Assembly: GCA_002309635.1 (NCBI GenBank)
Contig: DBXO01000032.1
Coordinates: 1-64,000 of the forward strand
DNA from: Ruminococcus flavefaciens
Lineage (GTDB): Bacteria; Bacillota; Clostridia; Oscillospirales; Ruminococcaceae
Length of the DNA: 64,000 nucleotides
Direction: 5' to 3'
The notes under the pieces are model-generated. The model made no database searches. It saw only the letters and a program-made list of their open reading frames with translations, and was not told the DNA's origin. Shown piece after piece: positions 43,327 to 52,242 of the stretch. Numbering within the stretch: position 1 is the first letter of the stretch; each line of letters begins with the position of its first letter. The translations under genes were made by a program, and so were the position numbers.

Positions 43327-44592
43327 ATGAAGATCGAAACCAAATGCCTGCACGCAGGCTACACACCCAAGAATACAGAGCCGAGAGTAGTCCCCATCGT
43401 ACAGAGCACTACCTACGTTTACGATTCAACAGACGACGTTGCAGCAGTATTCGACGATCCTACCAAGAGCCTTATCTATTCACGCTTTGAGAACCCCACT
43501 GTTATGGCAGTCGAGGAAAAGATCAACGCTCTCGAGGGCGGAGTAGGCGCTATGTGTACTTCCAGCGGTCAGGCTGCTTCTCTTCTTTCGCTGCTCAATA
43601 TACTCAAAGCAGGTGACAGCTTCATCTCTGCCGCTACTATCTACGGCGGTACTATAAACCTTTTCGCCTATACCCTCAAAAAGCTGGGCATCGAGTGCAT
43701 ATTCGTTGACGCAGACGCCCCCGAGGAGGAGATACAGGCTGCCTTCAAGCCCAACACAAAGGCTGTTTTCGGCGAAACTCTGGCTAACCCCGCACTTTCT
43801 GTTTTTGATATCGAAAAGTTCGCAAATATAGCTCACAAGAACGGTGTTCCGCTCATTATTGACAACACCTTCCCCACTCCCATACTTTGCAGACCCTTTG
43901 AGTACGGTGCTGATATCATAGTTCACTCCACTACAAAGTACATGGACGGTCATGCTGTACAGGGCGGCGGCGTTATCATAGATTCAGGCAACTTCGACTG
44001 GACAAACGGCAAATTCCCCGAGTTCACAGAGCCCGACGAGAGCTATCACGGAACTATCTATACAAAGGCTTACGGCAAGGCTGCTTACATAATCAAGGCA
44101 AGAATGCAGCTCATGAGAGACTTCGGCTGCTATCCGTCGGCCCAGTCCGCATTTTACCTCAACCTCGGTCTTGAAACGCTGCCAATCCGTATGAAGCAGC
44201 ACTGCGCTAATGCAAAGACAGTTGCAGAGTTCCTTGAAGCCAACGACAAGGTAGAATCAGTCAACTACCCTGGTCTTGCAGGAAACAAGTACAATGAGCT
44301 CGCAAAGAAGTACCTCCCCGGCGGTACGAGCGGCGTTATCTCCTTCATCATCAAGGGCGGCAGAAACACAGCTGTTAAGTTCATGGACTCTTTAAAGCTG
44401 GCTTCAAACGAGGTGCATGTTGCCGATATCCGCACATGTGTGCTCCACCCTGCAAGCGCTACTCACCGTCAGCTCACTGACGAGCAGCTCGTTGCAGCAG
44501 GAATAAACGGCGGTCTTATCAGACTTTCCGTTGGTCTCGAAAATATTGAGGATATCCTTGACGACCTCAAGCAGGCTTTCGCTGCTATCTGA
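43327..44592 (+). CDS. metY: O-acetylhomoserine (thiol)-lyase / Cys-Met metabolism PLP enzyme
   Basis: 421 residues from ATG 43327 with GGAGGT upstream. PLP lysine in HSTTKYMDGHA, substrate loop YSRFENPTVMAVEEKINALEGG and the closing RTCVLHPASATHRQL, followed by RLSVGLENIEDI. The insertion around GNFDWTNGKFPEF is typical of MetY rather than MetB/MetC. It makes homocysteine from O-acetylhomoserine and sulfide in the cytoplasm. Confidence 0.9.
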   Translation: MKIETKCLHAGYTPKNTEPRVVPIVQSTTYVYDSTDDVAAVFDDPTKSLIYSRFENPTVMAVEEKINALEGGVGAMCTSSGQAASLLSLLNILKAGDSFISAATIYGGTINLFAYTLKKLGIECIFVDADAPEEEIQAAFKPNTKAVFGETLANPALSVFDIEKFANIAHKNGVPLIIDNTFPTPILCRPFEYGADIIVHSTTKYMDGHAVQGGGVIIDSGNFDWTNGKFPEFTEPDESYHGTIYTKAYGKAAYIIKARMQLMRDFGCYPSAQSAFYLNLGLETLPIRMKQHCANAKTVAEFLEANDKVESVNYPGLAGNKYNELAKKYLPGGTSGVISFIIKGGRNTAVKFMDSLKLASNEVHVADIRTCVLHPASATHRQLTDEQLVAAGINGGLIRLSVGLENIEDILDDLKQAFAAI

Positions 44593-44606
44593 ACAGGTGA
44601 TATGAT

Positions 44607-45137
44607 ATGAAAACTCTGATAGTATACTTCTCGCAGACGGGTTTTACTCAGAAGTACGCGGAATGGCTGGCAGAAGCTCTCGGCGGCACGGCTGTCACAA
44701 TGAAGGAAGCCTCCAAAAAGGAGGACAGCTTCTTCAATGACTACGACGCTATAATATTCGGCAGCTGGCTCTCTATGGAAAAGATCGCCAAAGCCGACTG
44801 GTTCACTTCAAGAATTGACAAGTGGAAGGGCAAGAAACTGGCTATATTCGGTGTCGGAGCAAGTCCTGCCGAGTATTCGGGCATTCAGGGTATACTCGAC
44901 AAGGCTCTAACAGACGAGCAGAAAAAATACGCCAGGGCTTTCTACTGCGTTGGCGGCCTTTGCTACGAAAAGATGTCCTTCGGCTCGAAAATGCTCATGA
45001 AGACATTTGCGGCTATGCTGAAAAGCAAGAAGAACAAGTCTGAAGCCGACAAGGCTATGATCGAACATGTCGCTTCTTCCTGCGACAATACCGACAAAAA
45101 GTATATCGAACCCATTGTGGCATATATCAATGGATAA
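44607..45137 (+). CDS. Flavodoxin-domain protein
   Basis: 176 residues. FMN phosphate loop VYFSQTGFTQKYAEW at the N-terminus and ring-binding stretches IIFGSWLSMEKI and IFGVGASPAEY. Resembles the HemG/flavodoxin_5 group. It follows metY after 14 bp and may supply electrons for a sulfur or other reduction; that link is inference. C-terminal Lys-rich helix. Confidence 0.85.
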   Translation: MKTLIVYFSQTGFTQKYAEWLAEALGGTAVTMKEASKKEDSFFNDYDAIIFGSWLSMEKIAKADWFTSRIDKWKGKKLAIFGVGASPAEYSGIQGILDKALTDEQKKYARAFYCVGGLCYEKMSFGSKMLMKTFAAMLKSKKNKSEADKAMIEHVASSCDNTDKKYIEPIVAYING

Positions 45138-45139
45138 TG

Positions 45140-45176
45140 AAACCGGGACGCGGCAAAAATCACGTCCCGGTTTTTA
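45140..45176 (+). terminator. Terminator after the flavodoxin gene
   Basis: 11-bp stem AAACCGGGACG/CGTCCCGGTTT, then TT. Confidence 0.85.
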
Positions 45177-45188
45177 TTCAGTCAAGAA

Positions 45189-45226
45189 AAGATCGCAGAG
45201 AAGTGACGGCTTCTTTGCGATCTTCC
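45189..45226 (-). terminator. Terminator of the minus-strand lipoprotein gene
   Basis: 15-bp stem 45189-45203 with 45210-45224 (one mismatch), ending TTTTC on the minus strand. Confidence 0.75.
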
Positions 45227-45230
45227 GATG

Positions 45231-45884
45231 TTATTTTACCCTCGTAAGTACGTTTGTCGTCTTTGCGTCGGTTATTGTGAGCTTATCGTCCTTGATGGTA
45301 TACTCTCCGGACAGTACCGCGCCCTGACTGTTGAATACAGAAGTAGCGCCCGATACGTTCAGATTCTTGTCGTCGATGGTATATGTGAATATATCGTCGA
45401 ATATCAGCTCGCTGTGAGGTCCGTCAAAGTTAAGGGTGATATCCAGTAATTTTCCGTCGTCCTGCTTCATGCTTTCAACAAAATTGTCATAAAGTCTGCC
45501 GCCCTCAAGAGTATAGGTGCCGTAATGGCCGTCCTTTACGTCAACTTTTTTCATAGAAAGGAGCTTTTCGCCGTTGACATCAACTGTAACGCTGTCTCCT
45601 TCATCTATTACGTAATCATTGGATATCACGCTGCCGCTTATGTAGAAGCCCTCGTCCTCAAAATGGAACATGTTGGACGCATCTTCGTACATTGAGCCCT
45701 TTCCGTTTTCGTGGAATATGATTCCCGCACTCTCAACATCCTTGTTCTCAAAGCCGCTCATAGCCCACTTTCCGACTATATTCGGAGTTTCCTTTTTTCC
45801 CTTGCCGCCCTTTTTGTCCCCGCAGGAAACAAGTGCGCCGAGTACGAGCGTACATGCAGCAATTGAGCATAATGTTCTTTTCAT
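45231..45884 (-). CDS. Putative lipoprotein, beta-rich
   Basis: 217 residues, lipobox LVSC (Cys near 21) followed by a Lys/Gly linker. The mature part opens with NIVGKWAMSGFENKD and alternates short beta strands, similar to lipocalin-like DUF5640-type lipoproteins of Clostridia. Role unknown. Confidence 0.72.
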   Translation of the reverse strand: MKRTLCSIAACTLVLGALVSCGDKKGGKGKKETPNIVGKWAMSGFENKDVESAGIIFHENGKGSMYEDASNMFHFEDEGFYISGSVISNDYVIDEGDSVTVDVNGEKLLSMKKVDVKDGHYGTYTLEGGRLYDNFVESMKQDDGKLLDITLNFDGPHSELIFDDIFTYTIDDKNLNVSGATSVFNSQGAVLSGEYTIKDDKLTITDAKTTNVLTRVK

Positions 45885-46002
45885 ATAAAAACCTCCATAG
45901 GATCATAGTTTATTCCAAACGCATATAGTTTACGCAGGAGCTTTCCTTTTTTCGGGGTATTTCTGCAAAATTCTCGTAAAAGTCTTTCCCGCGTCACGGT
46001 CA

Positions 46003-46031
46003 ATTATATCATGCAGCATCTCCGATTTCAA
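46003..46031 (-). promoter_or_regulatory. Promoter of the lipoprotein gene
   Basis: Minus strand TTGAAA, 17-bp spacer, TATAAT. The region 45885-46197 holds this and the divergent GH16 promoter, no gene. Confidence 0.65.
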
Positions 46032-46125
46032 GAGTAATTGCAAAAAGTCGCCGTTATGCAGTCATTATTCATAACAAAAACGAGCAAAAGCAGTCACTTT
46101 GCACATAAAAACAAAAGACGTCCGC

Positions 46126-46154
46126 TTGACTTTCCAAAGCTTTAATGCTAAAAT
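46126..46154 (+). promoter_or_regulatory. Promoter of the GH16 gene
   Basis: TTGACT, 17-bp spacer, TAAAAT. Confidence 0.65.
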
Positions 46155-46197
46155 GAAGTCGTAAGCTTCGGAAATAACTACGGATACGGAGGTAAAC

Positions 46198-47622
46198 ATG
46201 AGGGCTTTAAAGATAATCACATCAGCAGCTCTGCTGCTGGCGGCTATGCCTGTTTCTGTCTTTGCGGACAGCAGCGTTGCTATGGACTTCAACAGCGACG
46301 GCATAGTCGATATATACGACATGATAAGGGCAAGGAAAAGCGGAGCCTCTGCAGAGGAGCTGCACGCACTGGGAGGCTTTCTCCTCGGAAACGGGGCGGA
46401 AGCGGCTACGGAAAACGGATACAGGCTTATATGGAGCGATGAATTCGACGGGGACAGTCTCGACGAAAGCAAATGGTCCTATGATCTGGGCAACTGGAAG
46501 CTGGACGATAACGGAAACTATGTCACAAACGGCTGGGGCAACAACGAGCAGGAGTTCTACACAGACAGGAATACATCTGTAAAGGACGGCATACTGACCA
46601 TTGCCGCCCGCAAGGAGAACTGGGCCGACGAGAAACAGGGCAGCTACGACTACACCTCCGCCCGTATAAATACTCACAGCAAGTTCTCAGCCTGCGGCGG
46701 TAAAATAGAAGTACACGCAAGGTGCGACACAGGCAAGTCGCTGTGGCCTGCCATATGGATGCTTCCCGAAGACAGCGCTTACGGCGGCTGGGCTTCATCA
46801 GGCGAAATAGACATAATGGAGGGCTGGGGCAGCACTCCCGGAAAGATATGCGGTACTATCCATTTCGGCGGACAATGGCCGAACAACACCTACCTAACCA
46901 ACGACTATATCTTCAAAAACGGTTACGGCACACAGAACTGGCACACCTACAGCATCGAATGGGACCGCGGTGAGATACGCTGGTACGTTGACGGCAGCCT
47001 GTACAGCACTCAGTCGGAATGGTACTCCGAGGGCTTCAGCTATCCGGCTCCTTTCGATCAGAATTTCTATATCATACTCAACCTCGCGGTCGGCGGCCAC
47101 TTTGACGGTATCGACGGTATCTACGCCGAGCCTGCTACCTTTGCAGACGGCGAAAAGCACTTCGATATCGACTACGTAAGAGTTTATGAGAAGACAGGCT
47201 CAGATTTCAAGCCCACAGAGATGACCTCGCTGTCCCTTGACAATTATATAGAGGGCGCGGATGCGACAGTCGTCAACAAGGAAGGCTGCACAGCAGTACA
47301 TATCAAAAACGCAGGAGAACTTGAATATGCAGTAATGGGGCTTCTGCGGGCAAGAGAAGTCAGGGCGGGCGAAAAGCACACTCTTTCATTCGACGTGAGT
47401 TCCACTGTGCCGAGAAGCATGGTGGTCACGGCAGAGGACAGCTCATACACGAGATATCTCAACGAAAAACTGGAGATAACTCCGGAAAAGAAGCATTACA
47501 GCTTCGATGTGCCCTTTCCAGCCGATATGGCTGCGGATATAAAGTTCCAGCTTGGAAATATCGACGGTGCCGCTGCTCTCGGCGAGCACGAAGTCACCAT
47601 CTGCAATATCTCATGGACATAA
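46198..47622 (+). CDS. Secreted GH16 glycoside hydrolase with an N-terminal dockerin-like half
   Basis: 474 residues. Signal peptide (1-23), then one EF-hand-like loop MDFNSDGIVDIYDMIRARK and a helix ending LGGFLLG, i.e. about half a dockerin placed at the N-terminus. The GH16 domain spans about 75-340: GEIDIMEGWG holds the catalytic triad E203, D205, E208, with FHIY-type substrate strands around. The last ~130 residues form a beta-sandwich like a CBM. It should cut beta-1,3 or mixed-linkage glucans outside the cell. Confidence 0.92.
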   Translation: MRALKIITSAALLLAAMPVSVFADSSVAMDFNSDGIVDIYDMIRARKSGASAEELHALGGFLLGNGAEAATENGYRLIWSDEFDGDSLDESKWSYDLGNWKLDDNGNYVTNGWGNNEQEFYTDRNTSVKDGILTIAARKENWADEKQGSYDYTSARINTHSKFSACGGKIEVHARCDTGKSLWPAIWMLPEDSAYGGWASSGEIDIMEGWGSTPGKICGTIHFGGQWPNNTYLTNDYIFKNGYGTQNWHTYSIEWDRGEIRWYVDGSLYSTQSEWYSEGFSYPAPFDQNFYIILNLAVGGHFDGIDGIYAEPATFADGEKHFDIDYVRVYEKTGSDFKPTEMTSLSLDNYIEGADATVVNKEGCTAVHIKNAGELEYAVMGLLRAREVRAGEKHTLSFDVSSTVPRSMVVTAEDSSYTRYLNEKLEITPEKKHYSFDVPFPADMAADIKFQLGNIDGAAALGEHEVTICNISWT

Positions 47623-47630
47623 TATACATG

Positions 47631-47669
47631 AACAGGCAGAAGGATCTGATCCTTCCGCCTGTTTTTTTC
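47631..47669 (+). terminator. Terminator of the GH16 gene
   Basis: Stem AACAGGC-GAAGGAT with its complement, followed by seven T. Confidence 0.85.
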
Positions 47670-47687
47670 AGAATAATGAAGAAAGAA

Positions 47688-47713
47688 AAAACATCCGCAA
47701 AAGCGGATGTTTT
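47688..47713. terminator. Second hairpin behind the GH16 gene
   Basis: AAAACATCCGC/GCGGATGTTTT, loop AAAA. A- and T-rich on both sides, so it can work in both directions. Confidence 0.65.
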
Positions 47714-47730
47714 CATGATTTTTATAAAAC

Positions 47731-47757
47731 AGGGCGTGATAATAATTATCACGCCCT
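47731..47757 (-). terminator. Terminator of the minus-strand membrane gene
   Basis: AGGGCGTGATAA/TTATCACGCCCT with a very short loop, then GTTTTAT on the minus strand. Confidence 0.65.
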
Positions 47758-47763
47758 CTGCAA

Positions 47764-48228
47764 TTAATCTTTTCTGAAAAGTTCCCTGAGGACCATTCCT
47801 CCGCCTGCGGCTACCATGCCGAACATTACGATGAACACGTAGGCGTTGGTGCTGCGCCATCTGAGATGAGTGGTGAGCATTACGCTAAGAAGCACGATGA
47901 CTATTCCGATGGAAAGCACTACCCAGCCGAATATCTTTCTGTCCATGAGGAAAAGCATTGCAATTCCCGCAATTATCGGAAGCATTATCAGTCCGTTGGG
48001 AAGTCCTATACTGCCTATCCTGAAGAAATATCCGCCAAGCCCCCACGAACTCTCCACCATGATATTCTGGAATATCATGAACAGGCCGCCGCCCAGCAGC
48101 AGAAGTCCTATAAAGAATGTAAGCAGTCGGTTGCCCTCGCTCTTGGACGAAGAACGTGCTCCGTTCCTTGTCTCAAGGAGATCCTTGTACATTTTATCAA
48201 GCTCTTTGTCTTTTGTGTTTTTTGGCAT
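47764..48228 (-). CDS. Small polytopic membrane protein
   Basis: 154 residues. Charged N-terminal helix (about 35 residues), then four membrane segments (about 35-53, 77-93, 97-115, 128-145). Gly-rich helices; no family recognised. It ends next to a terminator hairpin. GGGGG precedes its start. Confidence 0.65.
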   Translation of the reverse strand: MPKNTKDKELDKMYKDLLETRNGARSSSKSEGNRLLTFFIGLLLLGGGLFMIFQNIMVESSWGLGGYFFRIGSIGLPNGLIMLPIIAGIAMLFLMDRKIFGWVVLSIGIVIVLLSVMLTTHLRWRSTNAYVFIVMFGMVAAGGGMVLRELFRKD

Positions 48229-48401
48229 AATACCGCCCCCCTATATCAAATTTACAACGTTATTATACATGAATTTGCGCGTATTGTCAAGTATACCGCT
48301 TGAAATATCATCATTTTTTCATTTTAAGCCGGTGCATGAAGCTCCGGAACTGGGGCTGCCGCACCATTTTCTTACAGTTATATAATATTAACGCAGGACT
48401 A

Positions 48402-48430
48402 TTGACACGGGACCTTAAATAAAGTATAAT
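48402..48430 (+). promoter_or_regulatory. Consensus promoter of the metal importer
   Basis: TTGACA at 48402-48407, 17-bp spacer, TATAAT at 48425-48430. Confidence 0.85.
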
Positions 48431-48436
48431 ATAATT

Positions 48437-48451
48437 TGAAAATGATTATCA
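48437..48451. promoter_or_regulatory. Fur/Zur-type operator
   Basis: TGAAAATGATTATCA fits the 7-1-7 Fur-family box TGATAATnATTATCA with one mismatch. It covers the expected transcription start, 6 bp past the -10, so metal-bound repressor would block initiation. With ZnuABC-like genes downstream, Zur is the likeliest regulator. Confidence 0.7.
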
Positions 48452-48480
48452 AATTCAAAAAAAGATAGGAAGCGGCAGAT

Positions 48481-49452
48481 ATGTCCTTACTCAGTAAAAC
48501 GATCTCTTTTGCAGCAGCTGCAATGCTGGCAGCTGCTTCTCTTACAGGCTGTTCGGGAGCCGGGAAGTCCGATGGCGGGAAACTCAGCATCGTCTGCGTC
48601 TCGTTCCCCGAGTATGACTGGACGAGAAATATAATCGGCGACACGGACAGCGCCGAGGTAAAATATCTGCTCGGCAGCGGTCTTGATATACACAACTATC
48701 AGCCCGGAGCGCAGGATATGCTCACAATTTCCGAGTGCGACGTTTTCATATACACAGGCGGCAATTCCGAGACATGGACTGAGGGAGTGCTCGGAAATGC
48801 CCAAAACAAGAATATAAAAACGCTGAAGCTCTTCGACGCTCTCGGTCAGGACCTCAAAGAGGAAGAAGTCCGGGAAGGCATGGAACCCGAGGAGGAAGAG
48901 GAAAGCGGCGAGGTCGAATATGACGAGCATATATGGCTCTCGTTAAGGAATGCGGGGAGACTATGTGAAAACATATGCAATACCATATGTGAAGCCGATC
49001 CGTCAAACGCTTCCGCCTACCGTGCCAACCTGGCAGACTATACGGAAAAGCTCGCGGAGCTCGACAGCGAATACACTGAAATGGCAAACAATGCCTCTGT
49101 AAAGACGGTCCTTTTCGGGGACAGGTTCCCCTTCCGATATCTTGTTGACGACTACGGCATAGACTACTATGCGGCTTTTGCAGGCTGCTCGGCCGAGACA
49201 GCCGCAAGCTTTGAAACAGTCGCTACCCTTGCAGACAAGCTGGACGAGCTTAAGCTGGATACGGTCTTTATCATAGAAAATTCCGACGACTCCGTTGCAC
49301 GGTCAATAATCAGCAATTCCAGGAGCAAAAACGCCTCTATCGAAAAGCTCAACTCAATACAGTCCGTCACTCAGAAGGACATCGACAGCGGCGCTGACTA
49401 TATATCTATAATGAAAAACAATCTCGAAACTCTCAGGAGGGTGCTTAACTGA
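48481..49452 (+). CDS. Metal ABC transporter substrate-binding lipoprotein (ZnuA-like)
   Basis: 323 residues. Lipobox LTGC, then the cluster A-I receptor fold: GLDIHNYQPGAQDM (first His ligand), DEHIWLSLRNA (second His), DRFPFRYLVDDYGI and a final Glu/Asp region. The flexible loop before the second His, normally His-rich in zinc receptors, is instead Glu-rich (EPEEEEESGEVEYDEH). Zinc or manganese uptake; the ATPase gene starts directly after its stop. Confidence 0.9.
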   Translation: MSLLSKTISFAAAAMLAAASLTGCSGAGKSDGGKLSIVCVSFPEYDWTRNIIGDTDSAEVKYLLGSGLDIHNYQPGAQDMLTISECDVFIYTGGNSETWTEGVLGNAQNKNIKTLKLFDALGQDLKEEEVREGMEPEEEEESGEVEYDEHIWLSLRNAGRLCENICNTICEADPSNASAYRANLADYTEKLAELDSEYTEMANNASVKTVLFGDRFPFRYLVDDYGIDYYAAFAGCSAETAASFETVATLADKLDELKLDTVFIIENSDDSVARSIISNSRSKNASIEKLNSIQSVTQKDIDSGADYISIMKNNLETLRRVLN

Positions 49453-50175
49453 ATGGGTACATTGCTAAGATGTGAGAACGTTTCTCTCGGATACGAGGGC
49501 GACGTTATCACAAAGGATCTTGATTTCTCAGTCAGCAGCGGCGACTATCTCTGCATAGTCGGCGAGAACGGCTCAGGAAAAAGTACGCTTATAAAGGCTC
49601 TTCTCGGGCTCAAACCGCCTCTCGGCGGCAAGGTGGAGCTCTGCGGAGAGGTCGGCAAGAACGAAATAGGCTATCTTCCCCAACAGACGCTGGTGCAGCG
49701 CGACTTTCCCGCTTCGGTGCGCGAGATAGTCCTCTCGGGCTGCATGAACCGCTGCGGGCTCAGACCTTTTTATAATAAGGGAGAAAAAAAGCTTGCTCAC
49801 GATATGATGAGGCGGCTTGAGATAGAGCCCCTCACTAAGCGCTGCTACCGTGAGCTTTCGGGCGGTCAGCAGCAGAGAGTGCTCCTTGCGCGTGCTCTCT
49901 GTGCGGCAAGGAAAATGATACTCCTCGACGAGCCTGTAACAGGTCTCGACCCAAAAGCTACAAACGAAATGTACGAGCTTATCGACAGTCTCAACAAAAA
50001 GGACGGTATCACCGTTATAATGGTATCCCACGATATGAACGCAGCCGTAAGGTATGCCTCGCATATACTGCACATTGGAAGGAAGCAGCTGTTCTTCGGC
50101 ACAAAAGACGACTATCTCACCAGTAAGATAGGACAGGCATTTCTCTCTGTAATGGGAGGTGAGGACAGTGAGTGA
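49453..50175 (+). CDS. Metal ABC transporter ATPase (ZnuC-like)
   Basis: 240 residues. Walker A GENGSGKST, Q-loop YLPQQTL, signature LSGGQQQRVLLARAL, Walker B MILLDEPVTGLD, switch His VSHD. Powers the importer with the receptor upstream and permease downstream. Starts 0 bp after the receptor stop; AGGAGGG lies inside the receptor's last codons. Confidence 0.93.
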   Translation: MGTLLRCENVSLGYEGDVITKDLDFSVSSGDYLCIVGENGSGKSTLIKALLGLKPPLGGKVELCGEVGKNEIGYLPQQTLVQRDFPASVREIVLSGCMNRCGLRPFYNKGEKKLAHDMMRRLEIEPLTKRCYRELSGGQQQRVLLARALCAARKMILLDEPVTGLDPKATNEMYELIDSLNKKDGITVIMVSHDMNAAVRYASHILHIGRKQLFFGTKDDYLTSKIGQAFLSVMGGEDSE

Positions 50176-51037
50176 AATATTTGAAAAGCTCCACATGTAC
50201 TTTCAGCTTCCTGCGGTAAGATACGCTCTTATAGTAGGTCTTCTCATCGCACTGTGCTCCTCTCTGCTTGGAGTTACCCTCGTCATGAAGCGTTTTTCAT
50301 TCATAGGCGACGGACTTTCCCACGTTGCTTTCGGTGCAATGGCAGTTGCCACAGTAACGGGAATAACCAATAATATGTTCATTATCATGCCTGTGACCAT
50401 AATTTCGGCTGTACTCCTGCTGAGAACGGGAAACAATACTAAGATAAAGGGCGACGCGGCAGTCGCCATGATATCGGTAGGCGCCCTCGCCGTAGGCTAC
50501 ATGCTTATGAACATAGCCGCTCAGAACGGCAGCGGCAGGACCTCAAGCAACGTTACCGCAGACGTATGCAGCACTCTTTTCGGCTCGACGGCCATACTCA
50601 CTCTTACTACTGCCGATGTGTGGATATGCGTTGCAATGTCGGTCATCGTGGTGGCGGTGTTCCTTGTGTTCTACAACAAGATATTCGCAGTTACATTTGA
50701 CGAGAACTTCGCCAAGGCTACGGGCATACGCTCGGATATGTACAATCTCCTCATTGCAGTAGTCATAGCAGTCATCATCGTTATCGCAATGAACTTCGTA
50801 GGCTCCCTGCTCATATCGGCGCTTATCATCTTCCCCGCCCTGTCGGCTATGAGAGTGTTCAAAAGCTTCAGGAGCGTTATCCTGTGTTCGGTAGTGATAT
50901 CACTGCTGTGCGCATTTTTCGGCATAATAATCTCCATACTTGCGGGAACTCCCGTGGGCTCTACCATAGTTTCGGCTGATATAACCGTATTCTTTGTATT
51001 CTGTATCGTTTCCGCAGTTTTGAAACGCGGAAAATAA
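50168..51037 (+). CDS. Metal ABC transporter permease (ZnuB-like)
   Basis: 289 residues from GTG 50168, 8 nt after GGGAGG; overlaps the ATPase gene by 8 bp. Eight or nine membrane helices; RFSFIGDGLSHVAFGAMA and SALIIFPALSAM are the conserved ABC-3 family motifs. Completes the high-affinity metal importer. Confidence 0.92.
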   Translation: MSEIFEKLHMYFQLPAVRYALIVGLLIALCSSLLGVTLVMKRFSFIGDGLSHVAFGAMAVATVTGITNNMFIIMPVTIISAVLLLRTGNNTKIKGDAAVAMISVGALAVGYMLMNIAAQNGSGRTSSNVTADVCSTLFGSTAILTLTTADVWICVAMSVIVVAVFLVFYNKIFAVTFDENFAKATGIRSDMYNLLIAVVIAVIIVIAMNFVGSLLISALIIFPALSAMRVFKSFRSVILCSVVISLLCAFFGIIISILAGTPVGSTIVSADITVFFVFCIVSAVLKRGK

Positions 51038-51052
51038 CAGAAGTAAGCAAAG

Positions 51053-51083
51053 CACTTTCACTTTTATGTGAAAGTGTTTTTTT
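51053..51083 (+). terminator. Terminator of the metal importer operon
   Basis: CACTTTCAC/GTGAAAGTG with loop TTTTAT, then seven T. Confidence 0.85.
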
Positions 51084-51107
51084 ATGCTGCAATTTTCTGT
51101 TCTGCTC

Positions 51108-51136
51108 TTGACTAATCCAAAAGTTTGTGGTATAAT
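51108..51136 (+). promoter_or_regulatory. Promoter of the carbamoyltransferase gene
   Basis: TTGACT, 17-bp spacer, TATAAT. Confidence 0.8.
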
Positions 51137-51191
51137 ATCTTTTTCTTACGGTATATTTACCGTAAATCAGATACAACAGGAGGAAACAAAT

Positions 51192-52127
51192 ATGAAGAAT
51201 ATGCTCAATTTCAAGAATTTCTCGGCAGAGGAACTCGCAAAGATACTGGAGATAGCTCTCGACATGAAGAAGTTCCCCGAAAAGTACACTGACAGTCTTA
51301 AGGGCAAAAAGCTGTACACGCTTTTTGAAAAGACATCTACAAGAACCCTCCTTTCGTTTACAACAGGCATAACAGAGCTTGGCGGAACCTACTACAATCA
51401 GCTGTGGAAGGACTCCAATTTTGTTATCGGCGAGCCTGTTTCCGAGATAAAGTACGTGGGCAGGAACGTTGATATCATCATGGCCCGCCTTATCAGAAAC
51501 GAGACCGTGGAGCTGTTCGGCGCGAATACTATCGTGCCTTTCATCAACGGCTGCGACAGCTCATACCACCCCTGTCAGATACTTGCCGACGCTCTGACTG
51601 TAATAGAAAAGTTCGGCAGCCTTGACATAAACCTCATGTACGTAGGCGCAAAGAACAATGTCTTCAACTCGCTGGTCGAGTTCTTCGCAAAGATGAAAAA
51701 GGGCACTCTTTACGGACTTACACCCCTTGTGAACAATACCGTATGCGGAGACGATTTCTATAATGAGGCAAAGGCTACAGGCTTCTACAAGGAGCTGGAT
51801 CCTGCTATGTCCATGGATGAGGCTAAGTCCTGCGCTAAGAAGATGCAGGTCATCTACACCGATACCTGGGTGGATATGGAATTCTTCAACAATCCCGCTT
51901 ACCAGAAGCAGAAGGAGGAAACTCTCGCAAAAATGATGCCCTATCAGATAAACGATGAGTTCCTTGAGGGCTCGGAAGCTCTTGTATTCCACGATATGCC
52001 AATACACGCAGGCTTTGAGATATCTCAGAGCGTTCTCGACAAGCACATGGAGACTATACTCGACGAAGCCGAGAACAGGCGCCATGCTGAAAAGGCTGTG
52101 CTCTACTATCTGCTGAAAATGTGCTGA
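51192..52127 (+). CDS. Divergent ornithine/aspartate carbamoyltransferase-family enzyme
   Basis: 311 residues from ATG 51192 (AGGAGG upstream). The carbamoyl-phosphate site is intact: STRT at 49-52 and HPCQ at 126-129. The second-substrate side is not that of ornithine carbamoyltransferase: the SMG loop reads VDME (227-230, in TDTWVDMEFF) and the HCLP motif reads HDMP (267-270, in VFHDMPIHAGFEI). No arginine, pyrimidine, agmatine or carbamate kinase gene is near. The acceptor is therefore unknown, and a plain OTC label would be risky. Confidence 0.8.
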   Translation: MKNMLNFKNFSAEELAKILEIALDMKKFPEKYTDSLKGKKLYTLFEKTSTRTLLSFTTGITELGGTYYNQLWKDSNFVIGEPVSEIKYVGRNVDIIMARLIRNETVELFGANTIVPFINGCDSSYHPCQILADALTVIEKFGSLDINLMYVGAKNNVFNSLVEFFAKMKKGTLYGLTPLVNNTVCGDDFYNEAKATGFYKELDPAMSMDEAKSCAKKMQVIYTDTWVDMEFFNNPAYQKQKEETLAKMMPYQINDEFLEGSEALVFHDMPIHAGFEISQSVLDKHMETILDEAENRRHAEKAVLYYLLKMC

Positions 52128-52145
52128 TAATATGATATTTACTGT

Positions 52146-52171
52146 ACGGGCGCTTATAAATCAGCGCCCGT
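52146..52171 (+). terminator. Terminator of the carbamoyltransferase gene
   Basis: ACGGGCGCT/AGCGCCCGT, 8-nt loop. Its T-run is short and merges with the next -35 box. Confidence 0.65.
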
Positions 52172-52172
52172 C

Positions 52173-52202
52173 TTGACAAAGCAGACGTAAATGTGATATT
52201 AT
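52173..52202 (+). promoter_or_regulatory. Promoter of the XRE-cupin operon
   Basis: TTGACA, 18-bp spacer, TATTAT. Confidence 0.7.
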
Positions 52203-52242
52203 TATTGATGTATACATTTATTATCAAAAAGGAGGTTGCGCT

